From Urechis unicinctus (Eukaryota; Annelida; Polychaeta; Xenopneusta; Urechidae), in the NCBI GenBank assembly GCA_034190875.2, contig CM067343.1, positions 62,610,751 to 62,674,750 of the forward strand: a stretch of 64,000 nucleotides of DNA, in the 5' to 3' direction. The notes under the pieces were generated by a model that was given only the letters and a program-made list of their open reading frames with translations, had not been told where the DNA came from and did no database searches. The position numbers and the translations under genes were made by a program. Below, in pieces: positions 47,090-58,889 of this stretch (positions are counted from its first letter, which is position 1; every line of letters starts with the position of its first letter).

Positions 47090-47262
47090 CTATGTAGCAG
47101 GTGTGTGGTGTAGTGACGCAATGTGACGGATCCATGGTGTAATGACGCAATGTGACGGACTTATGGTGCAATGTGAAAGAACTGTGGTGCAGTTACGCAA
47201 TAATAGAGAATTGTGGTGCAATGGGGCGGATCCGTTGTGTTGTGACGCTATGTGACAGATGG
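47090..47262. repeat. Degenerate short tandem repeat, about 30 bp
   Basis: Units of the type GTGGTGCAATGTGACGGA recur five or six times with spacing of about 26-33 bp. Confidence 0.6.
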
Positions 47263-48235
47263 CACGTCGGCGTCCTTCAATGACATGCATAAACTCCTCC
47301 GTTCAACGCAGCCCACACAAACAGATAATTACATCAAGTTGGTAACGTAACAAGGGGCGCCATCCGAGTTTGCGTAGGACGATGCTCATGACGGTATGTA
47401 TGGGCTACGTTCGCGAATATCATCCAAAAAGCAACTTAATGTCAAAGAGATGAAGCGACCTCTATCGCCCTGCAAGAACTGGCATTAGCCATACCGGCTT
47501 ACTCAAACAGTCTGTTCTAAAGGGAAAATAACATTCATCGAGGCGCAGTCCATTCCTTGGTGTGACAGTATGTCGCAATGATAAACGAGTTTAAAGGAAC
47601 ATAAAAACGTCGTTAAAAATCTTACCTATAAGTCCCTGACAAATCTTCTCTGAAAGTTTCATTAAAAGTTTAACTTGATGAATTATGTTAAATGATACAT
47701 AAAACATATTTCCCTCAATCGTTTGGCCGTCTGCATTCGACCAATGATCCATGAAAGTTTCGTAAAGATATGAAATGTCTTTACAGAATATCTTGCTAAC
47801 AGACAGACATACTATGAGTAAGAACGGTGTTGTAATCCGCTATAACCTCTTCATTTGTAGAGACAATGATAAGGCCATACACTAGCTTCTCTTCATTCCA
47901 TTCAATATATCACGCACTTTCGATGGTTGCGGTTGACACGCGTACCTTTAAATTATCTGTAAATGGAGCAAAAAGAATGCCCTCCCGGCAATTGACATGG
48001 TCTACTTTCTCTTAAACCAAGACCATCTGCCCACGTTCGCTACCTTAAACACCCTTTTTTAATCAATTTTCAATGACCATATTGGTTTATTTTGTTTCCG
48101 GTGCGTAATTATTGAGCGGAACGCTTTCGCTTGGGATACTGCGATGTGCTTAAATTCCTTATTGTGGATGCGAACATTTCAGGAATATATTCATCACCAG
48201 AAATAAACGTACCAAGAGGTTATAAGTTAATTGAC

Positions 48236-49085
48236 TGGTGGAATGTCTCTTCACAAAGATGATAAGTTAAGAGTTGTGTGCAGCGTCCACTGGCCGAAAT
48301 AATGAGTTAAGTGTACGGTATTGCGTCAACTTCACAGAAGCAAGTTGAAAGTCAAATTCACAGAGGCAATAAATGAACATCTAATTCAAAGAGGCAATCA
48401 GACAAGTGTTACATCAACATCACGGAGGCAACAACTTGAGTGTTACATCCACTTCACAGAGGCAATTATTTGAGTGTTACATCCACTTCACTGAGGCAAT
48501 AAGTTGAGTGTTACATCCACTTCACAGAGGCAATAAGTTGAGTGTTACATCCACTTCACAGAGGCAATAAGTTGAGTGTTACATCCACTTCACAGAGGCA
48601 ATAAGTTGAGTGTTACATCCACTTCACAGAGGCAATAAGTTGAGTGCTACATCCACTTCGGCAATAACTTGAGTGTTACATCCACTTCACGGAGGTAATT
48701 ATTTGAGTGTTACATCCACTTCACTGAGGCAATTAGTTAATTATTACATCCACTTCACTGAGGCAATAACCTAAGTGTTACATCAACATCACACAAGCAA
48801 AAAGTAAAGTGTGACATTAACTTCACATATGCAATAAGTTAAGTGTAAAGTCCATTTCACTAAGGCAATAAGGTAAGTGTTACGTCCACATCACAGAGGC
48901 AACAACTTGAATGTTACATCCACTTCACAGAGGCAATAAGTTAAGTGTGACGGCCACCTCACAGTGCCAATAAGTTCAGTGTAAGGTCTATTTCACATAT
49001 GCAATAACTTAAGTGTTACGTCTACTTTACAGAGGCAATATATTGAGTGCTACATCCACTTCACAGAGACAATAAGTTAAATTGT
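48236..49085. repeat. 34-bp minisatellite, about 24 units
   Basis: Unit ATAAGTTGAGTGTTACATCC followed by ACTTCACAGAGGCA. The centre (about 48480-48640) is nearly perfect; both edges are progressively diverged, as expected when unequal exchange homogenises the middle of an array. Confidence 0.9.
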
Positions 49086-49089
49086 CACT

Positions 49090-50500
49090 GTTCTATTGCT
49101 AAGAGGAAGACCTCCACCATCAGAGTCGGACTCCGACCCAAGCCACCAAAATTAACATTATTTTTCAGTTTGGCATTTAGCAATCATATATTGCGCGTTT
49201 TAACTTACATATGCGGAGGAGTAAGTATTCATAATGGATTTTTGTGCTTCACAAAGCGGTGTTCATAACGTAAGATCACAAACGTTCGCGCGGAATTTTT
49301 CAGGAAAGGAGGGCCAGCAAATCATGGAGGACCAGACAAAGATTATGGATGGGGATCGGGAGATTATATTACCATTATTGTAAAAGCAACGCAACATAGT
49401 TCATCGGACAAAGAATGGTCAAAACTCATATTACCGACGTGATTTTTTCAGCGTATGTGCATCACACAGCCAATCACACAGATAATTCATATAGCAAATA
49501 AACGGGAAAATCGACGAATTTTTACCTTCTGACATTGAGCTTTACACTGTTTAAACCATATTTATGCTACAAACTTTTCAATATGTGTATTTTCGTCGGC
49601 CAAAGAATTCTATATTGGTGACAATCACAACAATAGACATACAAACGGACGCTATGATTTCTCAGAACGGTCCATCCCATGCGCTGCCAAGCGGTGAAGC
49701 TGGGAATCAATATCTAATACTTAACCTTGCTCATTAGTAGCTCTTTCGAACTAAGTATGGGAGTATGCACTCCCTCGACAAGGTGATAAATAGAACCTGA
49801 CGTTGGTCTTTTGGGCTACTCATTAGCCACTTGCAATACACGTACCGTTCAATTTTCTTTCGTCTACAGTGCTGCTAAAGTGGCATGAAAACGCCAACCT
49901 GGAGGCAACAGTAGTTAACTCTTCTAGCGGGCTTTCTAAACAGAAAAATAGAATTGCAAGTAATTTCTTACCGTTTGGTTGTTGTTCTCCTCATATAAGT
50001 GTGATACAAACCCTTTTTAAGAATTTATCCCGTGTTGAACATACGGATTTGTTTGAAATAAAGGATAAATGGGCGAATATCCAATTAAGTTCATCCTTAA
50101 AACGGGTGTCACATCCGACGAACGGATGTTTGAATGCCATCCTACGGGCGGGAAAAGTTGAATATATGCCGTTGACAGCCTTTACAGATATGCTACTGAA
50201 GGGGTCACTCGAACATGATTTCTAATGATCATTGTGATATAAATATAGTCGTTCACATCTAATTCGGACATTTTTTTTACGATTTTGAATTTAAAATCCA
50301 TATTACATTGAAGATAAGTCTATGCCTTGATGTTTGATATATTGGTTAGAACTGAAATGCGATGGGTTGCCTCTCCGACCCAATGTCATTAGTGCAGCAC
50401 ACTAAGTTTCTATTGGACAATTCAACTCGTGAAAGTCACTTGGTAAGTTGATAAACTGATCAACCCGGGTTGCACATCGGGGCCGAAACTAACCAACCTT
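49090..50500. other. Intergenic region, one unassigned open frame
   Basis: A plus-strand frame at 49869-50225 begins near a CTACAG acceptor-like site and includes SVIQTLFKNLSRVEHTD. I cannot place it in a family and see no other exons with it. Confidence 0.3.
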
Positions 50501-50517
50501 AAAAATGTTCGAGTTCG

Positions 50518-50822
50518 TCTTTTTTCCCCCCGGGGGGGGGGGGGGGGCACTTGGCCTTATTCTGGATAGGGGTGTGCCGCGGGACCTCAAAAACCCGTAC
50601 CCGTCGTACAAGGTCAAAATGGCCAAAAGCATACCCCGTCGTACAAGGTATTATGCGAATGTATAACCCGTCGAACAGATTTAAAGCTGAAAAACATACC
50701 CCGTCGTACAAGTATGAGGCCAAAAAACCCGTCGAACAAGTCGAGAGGCCGAAAAAACATACCCCGTCGCGCGGCACATATATACTAAGTCTATACACTT
50801 AAGTGCCCCCCCCCGGCTTTTT
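50518..50822. mobile_element. Short element with poly-G inverted ends and internal tandem units
   Basis: The left end TTTTTTCCCCCC followed by a run of G and CACTT is mirrored on the right by AAGTG, a run of C and GGCTTTTTT. Between them CCCCGTCGTACAAG/CCCGTCGAACAAG motifs repeat about every 40 bp. Likely a non-autonomous DNA element; superfamily unknown. Confidence 0.45.
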
Positions 50823-51279
50823 TCATCTGTTTTACCTAAAGTGATTGCCTTTGCTCGTGACCTTAGACTTCGATGTATCAGTATCAGGGCAGAGAATTGT
50901 AAACCTACACCTACTTGCGTCAGAGACTTATTTAAAGACGACACTCGACAAGCGGCCTCGTTTACAGGTAGGGGACGACCGCCGATTGAAGTGATGCACG
51001 TCGATCGAAGGAAAACCCTTTGATCGAAGTGACTCTTGTCATAAAGTGAGCACCATACAGCGGTTGAATATTTAATCTGCGATTAAAAACGAAACACATT
51101 ACATGCTTTTTATCAGTAACTATATGATTATTCGTAATATTCAACATGAAACCATTTTTTTCCTGATCAGAACAAGCATTCAAACTATTATAATGTAAAC
51201 AGTCAAGGAAAAGACTGACCAATAGCTATGCGGTCCCGGGTGTGGGGCTCGCTATGTGGAGGTTAGTGGGGATGTGCCG

Positions 51280-52060
51280 CCAATTCGGGTCGGTTTTGGG
51301 GCATTTTGGTATACAAATAGGTCGTTATTTCTTGAAGACAGGTGTAGCAATGGGTCGGTTTTTTTGGCAATGACCTGGTATACCAATAGGTACGTATTTT
51401 GACAGCGAGTATAGCAATGGATATTTGTTTTTCCAATATGATGCTCAATATTGGGTGTTTGCTCAAGTTCCCTGAGTCAATGGTGACCAGCCCTATCAGT
51501 CAGCGTGGTTGCGTTGTTTCAAAGACATGTTTTATGGCATGATAAGCAAACAGAAAAGTCAGGTCCGTACATTCTCCTTCCACTGTTTCCTGCATTATCG
51601 TCTACCTCATGAGCCGGACGTCCTGGGGCGCTCGTTGGTAGCCTGCGGGCCCCGAGTCACACATCTGTTTATTTAGTGGCCGCTATTTAATTAACTGCCT
51701 TGCCGTTACGAACCAGAGCAAAGTTTTTTTGTTTGTTTTTTGCAGTTGCGAAGGATAATAAACGTACTTTTTCATTCTGAAGCGTTGTTTGGTATATGGA
51801 TGGGTCCCCTGTAGCTCCCCGAGGTGGCTAGATATGATTTGGGATCATTGATTTTGGTATATGTATTGGTGACCCTTTTAAAAATTTTGTATATGAATGG
51901 GTCTTTTTTTAGAGGATTTGGTATGTAAATTGTTCCATTTTCTCACTTTGGCTTGGTATAGATATAGTCCGGTTTGTGTTTCCCATGGCGGCTCACCCCT
52001 ACCCTTTTCCAAGGAGAGAACCCCACCCCCCTTACGGGTATGCGGTCCCCGGTTTCATTG
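51280..52060. repeat. Diffuse GGTATA-AATGGGTC short-unit repeats
   Basis: Motifs such as GGTATACAAATAGGTCG, GGTATACCAATAGGTACG, GGTATATGGATGGGTCCC and TGTATATGAATGGGTC recur roughly every 40-70 bp in two clusters (51290-51440 and 51780-51960). A degenerate tandem repeat inside the block at 50964-53642. Confidence 0.5.
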
Positions 52061-52091
52061 GTGGGGCTGGTGTAGGCAGGTAGGGGCAGGG

Positions 52092-52139
52092 TAGCCGTGC
52101 ACGACGGTAATATAAATATATACACGTCGTGCACGGCTA
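52092..52139. repeat. Perfect 15-bp hairpin
   Basis: TAGCCGTGCACGACG (52092-52106) and its exact reverse complement CGTCGTGCACGGCTA (52125-52139) with an 18-base A/T-rich loop, flanked on both sides by AGGGGCAGGG. Confidence 0.8.
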
Positions 52140-52860
52140 GGGGCAGGGTTTGTTCAAGGCATTATATCAAGTCATTGAATGATGATTCTCTTCTAAGTAG
52201 TTAGATATGTTTTATTACTTTAAGATTTGGCTAAGTATTTAATAAAACATATTGCCCAAATCTCAACTCCAGAAGGCAGTTTCCCTATTCAGTCTTTGGC
52301 ATTCCTGTGCTAGTTAAGGATCTCTAAGGTATAAAAAGTTATGCAAAAGTTTTTGTATGGTATCAAAATGAGCTGGAAAACATTTTATATTTTTAGTAGT
52401 CACATCACCTGTTAGGTGATGCAACTAAGGTGTCATTAATGTTAAGAAGGAATTCCTTCTTTTCTTTTGCAAGGTATGATAAATATCATGATTGCGTCTT
52501 TTGATGTAACTGCTTAAGTGGTGTTTCTCATGTTTGCAGGCATGGCTAGTTGAAGCACCAGTTCTGAACTATGATTGTAACTCAATTAATTGATATCAAA
52601 GAACAATGTCAAAAGAAGGAATGACGTCAGCAATAATTCTGTTGAATTTGCTACCTTCACCTGTGCAAACAATGATGAGTTTGGAGTAAGATTAGCCATA
52701 GACAGAGCATGACTATTGGTACATCAACAAAGTGTATATGAGAGCTGTCCAAATAAAGATCACACACCCCAAGACACAGCTAATGATTCGGCCCATAATG
52801 CACCGAAGAGAAAGATTGGTAGCTTATGAATATTGCAAATTTTTAATAAACACACAACTT

Positions 52861-52862
<2 letters not shown>

Positions 52863-52934
<72 letters not shown>
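52863..52934. repeat. (TA)n microsatellite
   Basis: About 70 bp of TA dinucleotide. Confidence 0.95.
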
Positions 52935-52937
<3 letters not shown>

Positions 52938-53891
52938 CACATGTTCATGTATATGAGAGGTAAAGGGTATCACCCAAATCAGGTGTTACCTGGTAACTTT
53001 ATGTCGCAGGGCACATTCAACTTACTTATTCTGTTTTCAAATGAATTTATATAAATCTATAAAATTTCAATGATAATATTATAATTATCAAAAGATAAAA
53101 ATAAATCTTCATGAATCCAGTTCCGATCGAGCAACCTTATGATCAATGAGAAGAGGCATGAAGTACATGTGCTGGTAATGGGTAATATGGAGTCATCTGG
53201 GTTTTGAGATGGTGCCTCATTAGAAGGAATGATATCTCGGTAATAGGACGGTAGATTTTAATTTAGGTAGGTAAAGTTACAGATTAAAGCCTCGCCTTTA
53301 CGATAAAAGTAGTCCGACCGATGATTTGCTAGATTTCCAGAGATGATAGAAAGTAAGGATCCCGCATCCGGTGACGCTTTCGGGCATGAATTAGGCCACT
53401 TCACTTCGATTAAAAGGCTGTTTGTTCGCTCTACGCGCGTGCTTTTGCGATTTTGGAGATGGCCCCTTGTGTTTATACATCTCAACCAATCGAAAACATG
53501 TTAACATATGCACCGAAGGGTATTTTATAACAGATGGGGTTATTTGCTGGTGCAATGAGTTCTGCGTTGTAAGAGTCACGTCGATCTAAGGGCTTTCCTT
53601 CGATCGACGTATATCACTTCAATCGGCGGTCGTCCCCTACCTATACTTTCGTTCAACTCTACCGCTTCACTGGCTGGCGGCATGCAATTTTTGTCCAACA
53701 AAATGAATCCCACACAAAACCAAAGTCCGTTTTGGCACCACAACTTATAACTCGGAAAAAATACTGGGTTTAGGGTAGCTTGATTTAGGGTAGCTGTTAA
53801 TTTATCTTAGTAACCTGTTGTCTAGTCTCAAAAAATCCAAGCATCTATATATATATATAAGTTTAGAATAGCCCAACAGACCAACAGTCGA

Positions 53892-53926
53892 TCGGGTACT
53901 CCCTTGTTGCAAGAGGGAGTACCCGA
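53892..53926. repeat. Perfect 13-bp hairpin
   Basis: TCGGGTACTCCCT (53892-53904) and its reverse complement AGGGAGTACCCGA (53914-53926) with a 9-base loop, about 80 bp upstream of the putative first exon at 54006. Confidence 0.75.
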
Positions 53927-54005
53927 GCTAGTTTAGAGCGCTGCGTTGTCGATCCGTGACTCGTTTTGTTAGCGGCAAGAATTGTTACCGACTATTTTAG
54001 TCATC

Positions 54006-54050
54006 ATGTTGCGGTTTGAAAGTGGACAACTTCTGCCTTACCAATTACAG
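54006..54050 (+). CDS. Putative first coding exon of an unidentified gene
   Basis: ATG at 54006 reads MLRFESGQLLPYQLQ and stops at a good CAG-GTAAAG donor. It ends in phase 0, as needed by the terminal exon at 55102. Other exons may lie between (a short open stretch around 54436-54657 was seen but not placed). No family recognised. Confidence rests on the start codon, donor and matching phase only. Confidence 0.35.
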
Positions 54051-55101
54051 GTAAAGAACAAGGCTTTTGGTTAGGAAAAACAAAAAAAAAAAAGGCGAAT
54101 GGAAGTGTAAGTGGCGATGAAAGTCCCGGAACGAGGCGGATTTTGAAACGGATGGGCGACGACTTGAAGCCTTAGGGTGGTTTTCTTGTGTCGAATTTTC
54201 GAGAGAATCCTTGCTTGGCGATACACGCGAGACCTTGAATGGGTGTTCCCACTCAGACTTAATCGTGCACAACAGTTTGCCTCACATCACCTGTCTCATG
54301 TACTGAGTTCAGGGACAGATATTACGGCAAGAAACGAAACATTCAGGGAGATCATTATGAACCTTTGACGAGCGATTGTGTATCTTTGATTTATTATGAT
54401 TGTGCGAATTTTTCTTTTTTATATATATAAGCTGTCCACCAAGCAGATACAAGAACTCTAATGGAAACTCAAAAGATAAGAATCAATTCTACCACCTAGA
54501 TCTATGTCTCAAGAAAAGTGCATTAATTCTTCATTCAACTGAAATCATTGACAATCGTGAATCATGTGGTCTGTATAGAGTGATGTTGGAACCAAAACCA
54601 ATGCTCAACATACAACGAATCTTGTCATGCATCGCAATTTGTAATAAACATAAAATTTAAAACAGTCATCCAGGATTTTATTATTACTGACAGTTAATGA
54701 TGGCGCATAGGCGTAACATTAATGGGATGATAAATACAAGGTTTTGTTTTCAATATTGTGAAGACATTTGAATAGCTTGGCAGCAGGTTACTTCTTTGGC
54801 ACCCCGAACATTTAAAATACATATCAGCACGATATTCATGTGCATGGTAAGTGCCCATTAGAAACTAACCCTTGTCGAGGACTAGAATATCATCTCTAGA
54901 ATGTACACAAAATGAGATTTATTTGATCATATCAGTGATTAACAGATTAGTCAGCAAAATACATGCCGCAATCAGCTTTTGTCAGTCATGGGTGTAATTG
55001 GAGTTCCATAGACAGAAGAAAGTGGAAGAGATCAGAAAGAAACAAAGCATTGACTGTTTTTGGCAGTTATTCATACATCCCCATACGTTTGTTTTGTTCA
55101 G

Positions 55102-55290
55102 TACGTGGAACCAATAACACTTGAGAATATCAGGCACCTCAGTCTCCGACCCACAACGTCACTGACAGATCTAGGTTTCAAAGAACAAGTTTTTAAACAG
55201 TTCAGAAATCCGGTGGTCTTGGAAGCATACCGCTTGCATACAACCCAGGCATTGGAAAATAATAGCGCACCATTCATGGGTGTAAATTAA
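55102..55290 (+). CDS. Putative terminal exon of an unidentified small gene
   Basis: A GTTTTGTTCAG acceptor precedes an open frame reading YVEPITLENIRHLSLRPTTS, then SLTDLGFKEQVFKQFRNPVV and LHTTQALENNSAPFMGVN before a stop at 55288-55290. AATAAA follows at 55304-55309, only 14 bp later, so this has the look of a real 3' end. Joined to exon 54006-54050 it would give about 77 aa if no exon lies between. The short, proline-spotted composition reminds me of small ciliary or sperm axonemal proteins, but that is a guess. Confidence 0.45.
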   Translation, partial: YVEPITLENIRHLSLRPTTSLTDLGFKEQVFKQFRNPVVLEAYRLHTTQALENNSAPFMGVN

Positions 55291-55663
55291 AGTTCTGATA
55301 GATAATAAAGAATCGCATGCAATATAAATGTGTAGCCTCTGTGGACCTTGAAAAACGAGAATTATGATTCCCTTTAACACAATATTTCTCACATTCCTTT
55401 GAAAGAGAAAAGTATTCCAGCAACAGGTAATTGTATAACTGTATAAGGCATGGGTGATAGGGTCACTCATCACAAGACCCAGATAGATAAGTATCATGCT
55501 CACGAGCTATTAGCCATTTCAGCACAATAACACTTTACTGTAATCACAAATCAAGTCAATACAAACCAGCACATATATTCATATACGGCTATGTTTAAAA
55601 CTGTCACAAAAAATACTACACATGAGGCCTGAAAGCAAATGAGACTGCCAGATGATAACTTAC

Positions 55664-55798
55664 CGTATGGTCTGTACTGTTATACTCATATAACAATGAT
55701 CCGGTGATATAACATGTACAGAACTCTGAGTCTGACCCTTTATCCATGCGCTGGGATAAAACTTGTAGGACTGGATAACCACTATCCATGTTGGATAC
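55664..55798 (-). CDS. Internal exon of an unidentified minus-strand gene
   Basis: A GTGCTTCAG acceptor and an ACG-GTAAGT donor frame a 135-bp, phase 0-0 open stretch: VSNMDSGYPVLQVLSQRMDK then GSDSEFCTCYITGSLLYEYN. Both splice sites are strong and the composition is coding-like. The gene converges on the exon at 55102-55290. No family recognised, and neighbouring exons were not found. Confidence 0.45.
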
Positions 55799-55809
55799 CT
55801 GAAGCACTA

Positions 55810-56215
55810 AGGAGACTTAAGTAGGATTTTCTGTAAAATCTGCTATAACATACATAAGATAAATGAAGTTCAAACTTCATTTTTTTCAAGTTACACTTAA
55901 ACTTTGACAACATTTAGGGACATCCCGGGTCACCCACCACGACTGTTACCAAGTTGTGTGACACTACCTGCATAATAGTCTTACAGTGTTCTTCGAAGAT
56001 AAACTACTTAAAATAACTTGATACGTATCATAAACATCAAGCAATCATAATGACTGAAATGTGGGGCTTAAGATCCGACATTAAATAAACTGATCTATTT
56101 CTTGTCATTATTTTCTTCGATCTTGACTATTTATCCTTGAAAACCAGACGGCTTTGCGTCTTATACTTAATTTCCTCGCTTATGCGCGCTCCTTCGATCC
56201 TCCTGTAGTTGCTTG
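55810..56215. other. Intergenic region, nothing recognised
   Basis: A/T-rich, no repeat or gene seen. Confidence 0.4.
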
Positions 56216-56548
56216 AGTGGGGACTAGCCATATAAATAACACGAGTCCAGATGTAGAGTTGCTAATTGGGTTTATTTAAGTTTCAACTATGAAGCTCTCT
56301 GGAATCTCGGTCTGAATCTCGTCTCTAGATGAATCTCCCTTCAATCATATGCGCGAACTGTTTATATAGTCCCCCGGGCCAACCCACGCTGTTGGACCAC
56401 GGACTCTCGCCTAAAGAGCCCCTGTGAGGCAGTGAACTCGTTAGCCATTAACCAGTGGGATAAGCGCTGGGCAATATCGTGCGGATAATGAATGGGGGAG
56501 GCAGGGGGAACTTTACCTAGATAAAGTATTATAACATCCTCCCCAACC
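56216..56548 (-). mobile_element. LTR fossil (retrotransposon end) with adjacent polypurine tract
   Basis: In minus orientation the LTR starts TGTTATAATACTTTATC at 56536 and carries an AATAAA signal near its far end. The bases just outside, GGTTGGGGAGGA (56548-56537), look like the polypurine tract of a 3' LTR. Related LTRs lie at 59960-60264 and 60265-60655, sharing GGAATCTCGG and a GAATCTCCCT-like block. Probably a solo or truncated copy of a Ty3/gypsy-like family; no coding part is recognised nearby. Confidence 0.55.
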
Positions 56549-56759
56549 GTAATTAAGTTGAACTTCCACTGTTCAATCAATTTAGAATTGACCCTTGAGT
56601 TTTGAAAATCGACTTTGTTGAACTATTTGAAGGTTGATGAATTGGAATTTGGAATAAGAGTAATAGAGTAAAGGGACAGCACGACATGAGCCCAATATTA
56701 TTTGATTTTGAATTTTGAATGATCCCAGGGTAGCATGGACATGCGCCAATACTGTTTTT

Positions 56760-58730
56760 CACTGCCACATGTCCATAACAATAATAGATAATTAGATGAG
56801 GTCATAATAATTTTACAAAGGTTCTTATTTCGCTAGCCTAAATGGTATTAAAATAAATACATTACAGTAAAACGAAAAATATTAAAATATGGAATCAATC
56901 TAGCCGTTATGACATTAATCAAATTTTCACAGTATTACTCCGCACTAAAACCACATGGGAAAAGGCGATGAGCCTATACTTAACATGGTGAAATAACTTA
57001 TTGTAACTAATCTAATTATTAATTTTGGAAGAATTTAACTTATTTCATGAAAACAAATTATACAATGCCATGGAAGTTATTGAAATTCATGGATTTGTTT
57101 GGATGTTTCGTGGAGATGAGATATCTGGAGGGCTGCCGTATTGGGCTCGCCAAGTGTCGCTTGAGGTTGAGCTGTATCCTTGGTCAGGAAGACATCAGCT
57201 TTGACTTGCATGGTGTGTCGGGTGAAGGCGCTATCTCCCTCTTGTATGGCGTAAATATACCTTGGAACATATGAACTTACGGCAGCGATCAGCGTGTCTT
57301 GATGATGGGTAATGTAGGATATATTAAAAACATGAGTGTTCAATGTGTACGTGTAATTGTGAGTGAGTATGTAACTTGTGTGTAATATCATAACACTTTC
57401 GGCGACCTGAAGATCCTAATTCGCTGCTTCAAATGTTTATTTTTGTGGTTACACCCGAAAGCAATCCAGAGCGCCATATTATTAAGCAACAATTAGTAAT
57501 ATTTCGACGACAAGTTCCTTCCCTTGCAGCATGCGCAGTGTAAACAGCAAATTATCTGTTGTAAGCTGGTGCCTCAGACGTCGCAAAAATGAGCGCACCA
57601 ACTTGGCCGCGCTCCACCAGGAAAACGCATACTTTTTCAAAGTTTATTAATTAATTATTCTCATAAATCGGACTTAGATCACTTAAGTCGACTTATCTTT
57701 TAGAGTTTTTTAAGATGGCACAACAATATTAATACCTAGAGTATTACTTTAAACGTATACTCAAAATTCTTTCACACACATACGGGCATTTTGCCGAGGG
57801 CGCCACCGTCGCTGCGTCTGGCAACGAATCCACTATTTTGTACGAGGTGGATGCAAACGAAGGGTTTGCTGAGTAAGAAAAAACCATTCGAAAGGTTACA
57901 GGCTTTTGTCACGATTGTTTTCCGCACCTAGTACGAATATAGCGTGATGACGAAATGGTGTAGTGCTGGGACTTGCGAGAGCCACAATTTGATGGAAAAT
58001 GGGAATAGCCAAGCTTTGGTTTTTTTTATCCCATCCTGCGCGTAGATCCAAGTGAGCGAATGGTGTCCATATATACAATAAAGAATATGGCAAACACTTT
58101 CTGATTGGTCTTCTTTGATTGTTCGGTTCCATGGTACTTAAAAAAAACTCCAACCTAATAAATCCATTTTATTTCAACTTATTTACAGATGTTGCATCCA
58201 CATTAAGAATTTCATATAGCAAAATAAGAAACATAAGCCCTGTCTCGTCTGTTTGATTTGCAGTTGTCGCAATACCATGATTTGGATCATGTTCCTTCAA
58301 TATTCCAACGCGAGACCAGTGAAACCATTGGTTGGGGTTTTGCTCTACGAGCTGGTGTGTTGTTTGATATCACCTTGTCATTAGAAGTTTAGGTTTGTCG
58401 CCACATAAGTTTATGTCTGCCACTCTTGCTGGTTGCACTCCTTTCATAGAAGCCTCATTCCAAGAGCAGAGCTGATCAGCGCAGACTCTCTAGTTCCACC
58501 TGCTCTTAATATCATCTCAACCTTGTAGAGCAGTGCTCCAATGTGGGAACACGATTCGCCAAGCATATGAATCACTTATGCACACAAAACTCAACATCAG
58601 AGTGCTGCAATATACAACAACAAATCAGTTATGTTGTTTATTTAACAAATATCCGAGTAATTTTTCAAATTAGAAACAATGGTCTCTTACCTCCTGTTAA
58701 TGGAGTATCCACAATAATGAAATGATAAAT
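56760..58730. other. Intergenic region, nothing firmly recognised
   Basis: A minus-strand open frame at 57391-57077 contains VPRYIYAIQEGDSAFTRHTM and looks coding-like in composition, but I cannot assign it; it may belong to the retroelement fossil next to it. The rest shows no genes or repeats. Confidence 0.35.
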
Positions 58731-58733
58731 AAG

Positions 58734-58880
58734 CCATTATTTGTCAGATACAGAGGTCGTCCCATAAGGCATTATTTGTCAGATACAGAGGTCGTCCCAT
58801 AAGGCATTATTTGTCAGATACAGAGGTCGTCCCATAAGGCATTATTTGTCAGATACAGAGGTCGTCCCATAAGGCATTAT
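58734..58880. repeat. Four perfect copies of a 35-bp tandem repeat
   Basis: Unit AAGGCATTATTTGTCAGATA followed by CAGAGGTCGTCCCAT; the four copies are almost identical, differing only in the first few bases of copy 1. Confidence 0.95.
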
Positions 58881-58889
58881 AATTTAATA

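Larger units (their letters stand above)
50964..53642. mobile_element. 2.7-kb block bounded by about 75-bp inverted repeats
   Basis: GGTAGGGGACGACCGCCGAT at about 50966 is mirrored by ATCGGCGGTCGTCCCCTACC ending near 53642, and the similarity runs inward for about 75 bp (GAAGTGAT, CGTCGATCGAAGGAAA, GTGACTCTT). No transposase is recognised inside; the interior holds other repeats and a TA microsatellite. This looks like a non-autonomous DNA transposon or a foldback element. The ends could also be two separate copies in opposite orientation. Confidence 0.5.

Noticed and set aside
48236-49085. CRISPR-like array
   Set aside because: The 34-bp units are directly adjacent with no unique spacers, and the genome is eukaryotic.
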